From the NCBI GenBank assembly GCA_017554105.1, contig JAFZIY010000031.1:186001-250000 (forward strand): a DNA stretch of 64,000 nucleotides, written 5' to 3'. Every line of letters begins with the position of its first letter. Position 1 is the stretch's first letter. The stretch is from Prevotella sp. (GTDB lineage Bacteria; Bacteroidota; Bacteroidia; Bacteroidales; Bacteroidaceae). Under the pieces are notes generated by a model that searched no databases, was not told where the DNA came from, and worked only from the letters and a program-made list of their open reading frames with translations. A program made the translations under genes and the position numbers. This document shows, piece after piece, positions 44,478 to 53,400 of this stretch.

Positions 44478-44700
44478 CTTTTCGCCCTGAAAGGGCATTG
44501 AGCACTCAGCCCAGGGCAGCGTCCTGGGTGTTATACGCATCATAGAACCATCGCGCTGTAAGTGCAAAAGAATAATTACGAGAGATGCTTTTGCCCCTGT
44601 AGGGCGTTTACTTACATCGTTATGTTACCCAGGGCGTTGCCCTGGGCTGAGTGCAGCTGGCCTTACAGGCCGCTAATTCTCTTAGGTCAAAATCTATAGT
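44478..44700. repeat. Palindromic intergenic element
   Basis: Two 28-base arms, GCACTCAGCCCAGGGCAGCG... (44502-44529) and its inverse ...GCCCTGGGCTGAGTGC (44627-44654), match at 26 of 28 positions. Shorter hairpins flank and fill the element (GCCCTGAAAGGGC at 44484-44496, GCCCCTGTAGGGC near 44593, GGCCTTACAGGCC near 44660). It contains no reading frame. It resembles REP/MITE-like palindromes found between genes in Bacteroidales. Confidence 0.7.
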
Positions 44701-44883
44701 TCCTTAATACAAAGATACACTTTGTATAACTTTGATGAAAAAAAGGGAAGAAAACCAGATGTTTTTTGTACGTTTTTTTATAATCGATGCGACAATAATT
44801 GAAGGCTCATGTCGTTTTTGTCGCAAAATAAGCGTTCTGTCGTAACTATTTGCTTATAAATACATTATTTGTTTTGTGAATAT

Positions 44884-44914
44884 TTTGACAGCAAATAAAA
44901 ATAAATTAATTTTG
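44884..44914 (+). promoter_or_regulatory. Promoter of locus B
   Basis: TTTG (44884-44887) and TAATTTTG (44907-44914) with the ideal 19-base spacer. Start of transcription near 44921, 37 bases before the peptide ATG. Confidence 0.7.
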
Positions 44915-44957
44915 CAGAGCAAGACAGAATGATAATATCAAACTATTTACAATTAGA

Positions 44958-45179
44958 ATGAAGAAGCTGAGATACATTTCTCCAACCACAGAAATCATTG
45001 TGACAGACGGGAGCTGTCTCATGACAAACAGCATAGAAACGATTGTCGTGGACCCCTCCCAGCCTGGCGATGGCGGCGTGCTCGCACCTGGTTACGATAT
45101 GGATGTTGTGGATGACATTGATGACATTGAGTTTGAGGACAAAGAAGTTTTTAAGTTTGACAATTTTAAAGAAGTATAA
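44958..45179 (+). CDS. Short acidic peptide heading locus B
   Basis: A 73-residue product, MKKLRYISPTTEIIVTDGSC at the start and a strongly acidic second half (DVVDDIDDIEFEDKEVF). The RYISPTTE motif matches the YIKP of the 82-residue peptide in locus A, and the cysteine near residue 20 corresponds. No signal peptide and no membrane segment. It lies 4 bases before the 1,724-residue gene, so the two are presumably co-translated. The function is unknown. Presence of equivalent peptides at the head of both loci argues it is a real gene, not chance. Confidence 0.7.
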   Translation: MKKLRYISPTTEIIVTDGSCLMTNSIETIVVDPSQPGDGGVLAPGYDMDVVDDIDDIEFEDKEVFKFDNFKEV

Positions 45180-45183
45180 GGAT

Positions 45184-48100
45184 ATGAAGGACAGGAATGT
45201 TAATGTTGTGTTCAAGTCACTTTGGACCATCGCGATGCTGCTGATGATGGCAACGGGTGTCCATGCCCAAAGTTTCGATTTGTTTTTCTCGAACAACATC
45301 ACCGATGTTGATAATCTTAACGAGGAAACGATAGAGGATGGAGGCAACGGTCTCATTTGGACAAAGGTGTACAGGGGGACTGTGAATGTTTATGGCAACT
45401 ATGTTGAGGTGGGGCGGATAAAGCAGATGTTTTCCTCGACACAGATGAAGAACATAGAACAGCAGAGGCAGTTCTGGCGCATGCGCGACCACTCGCTGGT
45501 GTGCTTCCGCATCAATGACGGCAAGGGCACAACGGGCTCTTACGGTGTAGAGGTGGACGACGGCTACGGCACGAAACTGACGCAGACGGTGAGCAAGTAC
45601 TTCTATTCCAACATCCCGTTGCAGGCAAAACCCATCACATTCAAGGTGTGGAAGGTTGGCGAGGTGAATGACACCATAAAGTTCAAGTATGAGAGCGACG
45701 ACTGGGATGACAACCAACTGTACGTCTTCCAGCTCGACTCTAAGCGTCAGGTGACAGGCGAGACATACGTGTTGGAATATGTCCTGAGCTATGCCGACAA
45801 CAATGGCGACCTGCAGGAGGAGAAGCACTATCTGGACATCAGCAGCCGCAACTTCCAGAGCTTCTATGTGCCCGAAGACAAGGCTCTGGCCGATGTGTTT
45901 CTGATGAGTGGTTACCCCGAGAGTACCCCGGTGGAGAACCTGAAGAAACTGCGCATTAACAAGAGCCGTCTTCATCCTGGTGTGACTCCCTACAACAAGT
46001 ATTATAACCTGACGCTGACCACGAAGTTTGAGCTTGACAAGCACGAGAACCGTGAACTGGTGAACTTCAACTGGATAGGGTCGGGACTGTATGAGAAGTT
46101 CGACACACTCTACGTGAAACTGAAGAAACCCAACGGCGATGATGTACGCAATGCCAGAATGAACGTGGCTCAGGTGGACAACGAAGGTCACGAGGTGACG
46201 AACGGAGCACCTGTAAAATACTGTGGATGGGACGAGGGACGCAAGGTGCATAAGGTGCTCACCAATGGCAACCCCGCATACATCGAGATTCTGCCACCAG
46301 CTAACAACAACTCTTTCTTCCCAATGATGCTGAAGTATCGTGGAAGCACTGACCCCCTCACCAACATTGTTGACGAGGAGAGATGCTCTGCGGAAGCCGT
46401 TGTGGTGCAGGGCAACGTGAGGACCGCAGACTTTGCCATCAGCAACCAGCACTTCTATGGTCTCCACGACGAGAAGAATATAATAATGTATCGCGGTGAG
46501 GAGCATGCCTTGTGCACACTTGAGGACCTTGACCTGGCAGGTCGCGCCGTCACCGACGTGGTGATGTTCGCTAAAGACGGATGTCAGGAAGGCAGAAAAT
46601 TGTTGAATGGAGCACCTGTAGGGGAATATGGAGACCTGGTGTTCACCTTTTCTGAGGAAAAGGGCAATGTCAATGCCACTATAGTTAAGCCCGAACTTGT
46701 AGCATACGACACGAAGACTGGCGACCAGTTGCAGACCTTCACTGCCAAGAGCGGCAGCGAGTGGATTAGCATGAGTCCGTTCACCCGCAACTACTACGAG
46801 GTGGCATACGACATCACGGGACTGGAAGAGGATAAGGTGTGCCGGATGGTGCTGCAAACCGCTGACAAGACTTACAACAAACTGCCTTATATCCAACGTT
46901 TCGTCTTCAGCCGTGATGACGCGGACAAGGATTCAAAAGGCAGTATCGATGATCTCGTTGACAACTCTACAAAAGACGATCCGACAAAGAAGATAGGCGA
47001 CAAAAATTCTGACTTCAATGCAGAATGGGCGGTGCCAATGAATTTCAAATGGGAATCGCCAGTGAAAGGATTGTCTATCAGCTCGTCATTCTACTTCAAT
47101 CTTTCCAAGAAAGTAGTCAATTTCAAGATTTCTGCCGACTATAGGAAGACGAGCAAAGACACCGATGAAGATGGCGAACCTGACGGCAGCAATGTCTCGA
47201 AAATGCGTCAGGACATCAAGGAGTATTATAATTGGGACAAGATGAGGGACTATTCTCCCCTCAACAGTGCCGACTTGCGCGACTACGAGGTTATGAAGAC
47301 GAACGGTGAAAAAGGAATAAGCGGCGGCCTCGTCAGCGATGCCGGTCAGCAGAAACTTGACAACTGGGTGTTTGCCGAGTATGACGACATCTTCTCACTT
47401 CCGGTACCAGGATTCAGCATCTCTGGCGGACTGAAGTGTGCAGGCATGATAACAAAACTGGGAAAATGGGAGGGAACACCGTCTGAAGATAACGTGCGCG
47501 TGCCTGTGTTCTCCAATTTCACAGGTTACTTCAAGGTAGCTTATGGCGCCTTTATCTCCAATGCAATAGAGCGTCTGGGCAGAAAAATCCTCGGAAAACC
47601 GGGCGAGACGCTGGCAAAGTATGGTTCGTTCATAAGCATGAACGCTGTGGCTGAGGCTGCTTTGGAAGTCGAGATCGGTTATAAGAACTTCACGGCTCAG
47701 GAGATGGGATATGTGGACGGTGCCCATGCACTTATGATTTCTGCAACAGGAAAACTGAGAGGAGGTATCTCAGCAGAGGTACACACACCGCCAAATCCGC
47801 TGCTTCATGTAGGTGCCGGTGTGCGTGCAGGTGCCAAGGTGGGACTGGGCGGCGCTTTCTGTACCGACTTCCATGGGCACAATGACATTGGCGGCATGTT
47901 CACAGGACTGGTTGGTGTCGAGGCATACGCATACGTCCGCTCTGCCGTAGGCACAGTGAATGCAGCTGCCGAGGCTCATTTTGGAAATAGAGTGCTCCTT
48001 GGTGACCAGGACAACCACAACCCGTTCCACAAAGACTATCCTTATTGGGCCAAGAAGCCTAATACGGCAAAGGCAAAGAGTGTAACGAGAAAAACTGACA

Positions 48101-50358
48101 ACGAGGAAGATTTGCCTTCAGTGGTGTTCGGCGACGAGATTGTCAGCGGACTCAACAGTACAGCCAACCCTCACTATCTTGACGAGTACGATGTGGTTTA
48201 CAACGAGCCGGGAGACAAGGATAATTATAACGATGACCGCGTGGCGATGCTGAACACAGCTGACAAGGTAACGACAACCCTGTCTGCCGACGGAGTGAGA
48301 GCGGGCAACCACATGCGCTCAAAGCGCGGCGACCACGAGGTAGTAGTATATGAGGAAATGACACGCGTGGTGGAAGACAGCGAGATGGAAACCGAGAACA
48401 AGATAGAAAAGGCCAACGAGCTGGGCAAGCAACAACGCATCATGGCTAACGTGCGCACTGCTGGAGGCGCATGGAAAAAGACAGTAATAAGCAATGTGGA
48501 AGACCTCACCGAGGCAAAGCCTATTGTCACTATTCAGGATGATGGTAAAGCTGCATGCGTATGGCTCAGAGGTGACGTCAAGAGAAATGAGGAAGACACT
48601 GACGATGACGAGGACTTCCTTAACACCTATCTTGATGGAAACCTGGTGCTCTCAGTCTATGACGGCAACTCATGGAGTTCACCAGTAAACCTTTTCACCG
48701 TAAACAAGGACAACGTGGCAAAGCAGTACGACCTGTTGATGCGCAACGACACAGTGCTCGTGGGAGCAAACTTCACGAAGAACTTCTACGACGACAACAA
48801 CCGTACCACGCAATTCACTTACGCCTCTGTTCCCTTCAGCACAAAGACTCCTTCATACTCACAGGAGAGCATTCGCCCCTTGCGCTTCTTCATGAATCGC
48901 GTCGGCGAGCACGCCGCGATAGTATTGCTCTACGAGAAGAACGACACTCTGAGCGACATCTACGTGAAGACACTCGCCATGAACGGACATGATGACGGAC
49001 GCATGGGAAATGACCTGGGAGCACGGTTCTGCTCGCCAAGACAGGTGAAGATTATATGCGACCGTCAGGCAGAGCGCATCGATGACTTCGCTGTTCTTTG
49101 GACAGAGATGAGCAACACGGTACATGGCGAGAATGCCACTGCAATTGAAAACAACGGCCAGGCACGCATGATTCTCAATGCATCGCGTGTGACACTGCAG
49201 CCATCGGTTTGTGTCACGGCACCGCTGACTATGGGTGCGGAAAAAGATGGACTGCTGATAACTGACTTCGACGGATTCCTTGACGACCAGCACATCAAGG
49301 TGGTGTATTCTCTCACCGATATGGATAAAGACGAGGCGGTAATCATGGAAAATGACCGCTACTTCACTAATAGTTTCATGTTCGATGTGGACTACGCGAA
49401 GACTGCTCTCCTTGGCAGCAGCACACTGCCTGTGAGCATCACTGTCGCCAACACTGGAACCTCGCCGATATCACATGTCACAGCATTCATCAACGGCAAA
49501 GAATTCTCAATCAATAACTCGTCGATACAACCGCTGAGCATCAAGGAACTCATAGTCAACTATCCTATTGACGATAGTTTCGATGGTTATTTACAGACAT
49601 CGCTTACAGTGGATTATGACAATGTGTTCCATTCGACACGCCATGCGCTTTGCAAGCAACGGAGTCTTGTAAGCCAAGCCACAAACCCCGTGAAAGCCCG
49701 CGTGGGAATGGAGGATGTAGAATTGCGCCTCATCGGTCAGGAGATAGAGAATGGTGTGAACACCTTCGGCGTAGAACTGATAGACCGCTCTATTAACGGA
49801 CTTCGTGCAGACAACGAGATACATGTGGGACTCTACGCCACATCTACACCATCGTCTCTGTTGGCAACGGAAGCCGAGACTATTGTAAAGGCATCGGATT
49901 TTGTTGAGTTCGGTGGAGTGCGCAAGGCATATGCAAAGGTACAGATCGATGGTATTGTGGAGACCACAAATGCACTGCTCAACATGTTCATAGTGGATAT
50001 GACCGGGAACGAAGACGAGATGTATACAATAGTTGACAATGCACGTGCCTACGACAATGCTCACTACGTTTATTTGCAGCCAAGCAACGACCCGACAGAC
50101 ATCGACCCTGTCAAGTTCAACGAGACAAAGGCGAATCTGAACATCAAAATAACAGAAGAGGAAGGCGGTGTGCGCATCAGCGGACTGCCGACAGGAGTGG
50201 ACAAAGAAGGACGTGAATATCGTGTGCGCATCTTCAACTCTGCAGGCATGGGCATGTATAACAAACCATCGCTTACCGAGACCATCTTCGTGCCGTTGAA
50301 TCACCACGATGTCTATCTGCTCAGCACTGGCGAGGATGTACTGAAGTTCAAGTTCTAA
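45184..50358 (+). CDS. 1,724-residue exported protein, paralogue B of a pair
   Basis: The start at 45184 gives a leader and signal peptide (FKSLWTIAMLLMMATGVHA). An upstream in-frame ATG (45043) would overlap the peptide gene and is rejected. It is homologous along its length to the 1,675-residue protein of locus A: FWRMRDH, FQSFYVP, DVFLMSG, FNWIGSGLYEKFDTLYV, HNPFHKDYPYW (about 945), ITDFDGFLDD (about 1,359) and the tail FVPLNHHDVYLLSTGE...KFKF. The domain order is the same: N-terminal beta region, Gly-rich strands (GAGVRAGAKVGLGGAF), propeller-like part (VTIQDDGKAACVWLRGDV, FAVLWTEMS), CARDB-like part (LPVSITVANTGTSPISHV) and sorting-like tail. Function unknown. Confidence 0.82.
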   Translation: MKDRNVNVVFKSLWTIAMLLMMATGVHAQSFDLFFSNNITDVDNLNEETIEDGGNGLIWTKVYRGTVNVYGNYVEVGRIKQMFSSTQMKNIEQQRQFWRMRDHSLVCFRINDGKGTTGSYGVEVDDGYGTKLTQTVSKYFYSNIPLQAKPITFKVWKVGEVNDTIKFKYESDDWDDNQLYVFQLDSKRQVTGETYVLEYVLSYADNNGDLQEEKHYLDISSRNFQSFYVPEDKALADVFLMSGYPESTPVENLKKLRINKSRLHPGVTPYNKYYNLTLTTKFELDKHENRELVNFNWIGSGLYEKFDTLYVKLKKPNGDDVRNARMNVAQVDNEGHEVTNGAPVKYCGWDEGRKVHKVLTNGNPAYIEILPPANNNSFFPMMLKYRGSTDPLTNIVDEERCSAEAVVVQGNVRTADFAISNQHFYGLHDEKNIIMYRGEEHALCTLEDLDLAGRAVTDVVMFAKDGCQEGRKLLNGAPVGEYGDLVFTFSEEKGNVNATIVKPELVAYDTKTGDQLQTFTAKSGSEWISMSPFTRNYYEVAYDITGLEEDKVCRMVLQTADKTYNKLPYIQRFVFSRDDADKDSKGSIDDLVDNSTKDDPTKKIGDKNSDFNAEWAVPMNFKWESPVKGLSISSSFYFNLSKKVVNFKISADYRKTSKDTDEDGEPDGSNVSKMRQDIKEYYNWDKMRDYSPLNSADLRDYEVMKTNGEKGISGGLVSDAGQQKLDNWVFAEYDDIFSLPVPGFSISGGLKCAGMITKLGKWEGTPSEDNVRVPVFSNFTGYFKVAYGAFISNAIERLGRKILGKPGETLAKYGSFISMNAVAEAALEVEIGYKNFTAQEMGYVDGAHALMISATGKLRGGISAEVHTPPNPLLHVGAGVRAGAKVGLGGAFCTDFHGHNDIGGMFTGLVGVEAYAYVRSAVGTVNAAAEAHFGNRVLLGDQDNHNPFHKDYPYWAKKPNTAKAKSVTRKTDNEEDLPSVVFGDEIVSGLNSTANPHYLDEYDVVYNEPGDKDNYNDDRVAMLNTADKVTTTLSADGVRAGNHMRSKRGDHEVVVYEEMTRVVEDSEMETENKIEKANELGKQQRIMANVRTAGGAWKKTVISNVEDLTEAKPIVTIQDDGKAACVWLRGDVKRNEEDTDDDEDFLNTYLDGNLVLSVYDGNSWSSPVNLFTVNKDNVAKQYDLLMRNDTVLVGANFTKNFYDDNNRTTQFTYASVPFSTKTPSYSQESIRPLRFFMNRVGEHAAIVLLYEKNDTLSDIYVKTLAMNGHDDGRMGNDLGARFCSPRQVKIICDRQAERIDDFAVLWTEMSNTVHGENATAIENNGQARMILNASRVTLQPSVCVTAPLTMGAEKDGLLITDFDGFLDDQHIKVVYSLTDMDKDEAVIMENDRYFTNSFMFDVDYAKTALLGSSTLPVSITVANTGTSPISHVTAFINGKEFSINNSSIQPLSIKELIVNYPIDDSFDGYLQTSLTVDYDNVFHSTRHALCKQRSLVSQATNPVKARVGMEDVELRLIGQEIENGVNTFGVELIDRSINGLRADNEIHVGLYATSTPSSLLATEAETIVKASDFVEFGGVRKAYAKVQIDGIVETTNALLNMFIVDMTGNEDEMYTIVDNARAYDNAHYVYLQPSNDPTDIDPVKFNETKANLNIKITEEEGGVRISGLPTGVDKEGREYRVRIFNSAGMGMYNKPSLTETIFVPLNHHDVYLLSTGEDVLKFKF

Positions 50359-50408
50359 AGATTAATCTCCCAAACAACTAAACCACCGCTAGGAGCGGGG
50401 AGTTAAAA

Positions 50409-53400
50409 ATGATAAATATTACGACTATGAATAGAATATTTGCGATATGTGTCATGGCAGTGTTATTCTGCCTCAATGCGACGGCATACACACAGGTGGA
50501 TGGTATCAACGGCCCCACATGGTATGAAGCCAAAGCCAGCAGTTATGCCGGCGGCAGCGGAACAAAGGCCGATCCATACATTATCAAGACTCCGGAGCAG
50601 TTGGCACTGCTCTCATATACCGTGAACAATACCAGGGGCCCTGCAGCACTTGTGGGAGAATATTATGCCATCGGTGCAGACATTGACTTGGGTAAGAAAG
50701 TTGTGGTTGACGGAGTGGAGCAGACACTGAACTGGGTGCCCATCGGGCTCGGAGGTTCAAATGATAATTATTATTTCTTCGGTGGAACACTCACGAACAA
50801 GGGTTCCTATGTCATCAAGAACATGACTATCAAGGCGGATGATGGCTATACTATCTATTATGGTCTTTTCGGTCATCTGAAGGGTCATGTTGATGGTATC
50901 CGTATTAAAGGATTAAAGATAAGCGGTACCGTAGGGCATGCCGGTGCTATCTGCGGAGAAGTAAATTACGCCAATACTCTGACTTCCATAAGTAACTGTA
51001 CGGTGGAGAATGTGGAAATCATTAGCAATGATGGAATCATAGGAGGAATCGCAGGTAGCGCCCAACATTGTCAAATAAAGAACTGCGTTGCCAATGTCAA
51101 GTTACAAGGTCGCTTTTGCGGTGGCATTGTGGCTCAGTATGATGATAATTGGTACAGCGAGGGCGACGACTCTGCCATGCTCGACAATTGTCATGCAGTG
51201 GTGAATATTCAGGCCTCTGACAATGGTTATGAAGTTAATCAACGTTCTGGTGCCGGTGGAATTGCCGCTTATTGCTCAGGCGATGTCAATCAGGTCATTC
51301 AATACTGTTCTGCATCGGGAACCATCAATTGCTATGCAGATAGCCGTTTGGGTAACTATTGCGGGGGAATTGTTGGTAGTCTGTCTCAAGTTAACATGGA
51401 GAATTGCTGTTCTTCCGTCTCGCTTGCAGGAGCGACATGCATGGGTGGACTGGCCGCTTTGGTAGAATCGCCGAGCAGCATCCTCTCCTGTTTTGCCAAT
51501 GGATATATCGATGTCTCTATGGGTGGATTATCAGAAGCGTCTAATTATGGTGGAATCTTCGTGGGAGGACTGATAGGAATTCTTCGCAACTCCAATACTG
51601 AGAACGGTGACGCGTATCTGAGTAGAAGTTGCTTTGCGGGAACCGTGAAAGAACCTCAGATAAGCAGTGGAACTGAACAGTACTACCATCTCGGAAGCGT
51701 CGTCGGCTCTGCCTCGAAGACTGACGAATTCACCACTACGATGACCCAGCTTACGGTGGATCGGAATCTCTGCAAGTTGCCTGCCTATCCAGAAGAGGGA
51801 AAAATGGAGAATGTGGAGTTTAAGAAAACCTCCGACTTGACCAGCGACGATGAGCCATATAAGAGTTTCTACATGATGCCTATAGACATTATGAACAACT
51901 ATCAATCGGGCGCAGACGGAGCAACGCCCCTACATGACAACTTCATGCTCGCCGCCGTGCCTTTCTATGTGAAGGACAAGGTGCACTCGAAGTATAATGC
52001 ATGGCAGGTGACCACCGAGTTCTTCCTCACGCCGTTGGCATACAACCGCGCCACGAGGAAGGCTCTGGCATCGTTCAACTTCGATGGTGGTCAAGACCTG
52101 TCGTTCCTTGAGGTGGTTGAGGACACCGAGTCGGCAGAGAAGACGGTGACTCCGCTTGACCCAGGCGATGCCAATGTGGTAGTGGCTTACAATGACGTGA
52201 AGCGCAAGATACATCTCGACATCACTTACGGTGTGCCCTGGAACGACAACGAGCCAGCAGAGTTCCCTGGTGGCAATGGTGCGAAGGAAGACCCATACCT
52301 CATACAGAACACCACGCAGTTGCTAACCGCTATCCATAGCGAAGTGTATAACCGTGATGACATGTATTTTAGGCTTGCCAATGACATCTTCATGAACACT
52401 CACCTCATACAGACGGACGAGACTGTCAAAGAGGGAGCCAGACAATGGACACCTGAAGACTGGAATGCGAACCTCGATGGTAGCGGCAAGAGTATATATG
52501 GCTTGTATGTGAAGGATTTTAAAGATGTCAATTACAAGGAGGAAGACCCGAACTACAGCACATATCATGATAATAAATATCACTTGTCGGGACTGTTCGC
52601 ACGGTTGAATGGACATCTGAGCGATATGGCAATTGTTGACTCGTACGTGAATCTCAGCATTACAGGCACAGTAGTGAATACAAGATTATGTTCAGGACTG
52701 TTCAGCGGCATCATGTACGGCAATGCAAGCATCGAAAGATGCCTCGCTCATGGCATCGTCTTGGGTCCTGGCCAATGCGGAGGCCTTGTTGGTGGCGGAT
52801 ACCAGGTATCGGGCAAGGGAGGAAAGATTGAAGACTGTTTCAGCTGTGTCCATGTCAAGGGGAAGGGTTACGGCAGTAGCACTTCTGCTGGTACCGCTGG
52901 CGGGGGCATTACAGGCGGTATGGTCTGTGACCACATTACACGCAGTGTCAGCGTAGGCAAGGTTGAGAATTTCATGACGCGCCGCGGCATAGGCACCACC
53001 GATCAGAATACAGAGAATGACTCGAAGACGTGGTACTTTGACAGCCAGCAGATGACAACCGAGTGGCAGACCGCACAAAACCGTGGCGAGCACACCACAT
53101 CAGAGATGATAAACGGTGACATCTTCACTGACAATGCTGCATGGCAACACGAGAAAGGACGATATCCCATACTGAAGCAGTTTGCCGACACTCCATACGG
53201 CGATATTATCTCAATGCCTGTTCACTTCGCTGATGGCGACCGCGCCGGGCACGTCACAAAGATATTCGAGTTCCCCACGGAGAATGTCACATGGCAGGCA
53301 GTCAATGGCGACACTTACGTTGACATGATCAACGAGTGCGGTGCAGCAACACCGATGAGCACCACTCCTCAGGGAGGCTATGAATTCATCAACGCCAGAA

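Noticed and set aside
44478..44700. Possible CRISPR or phage attachment site
   Set aside because: There are inverted arms, not regularly spaced direct repeats, and no cas gene or integrase is near.
45043..45183. Longer N-terminus for the 1,724-residue protein starting at an ATG at 45043
   Set aside because: It would overlap the peptide gene (44958-45179) and put 47 residues with no signal character in front of a clear signal peptide. The ATG at 45184 is better.
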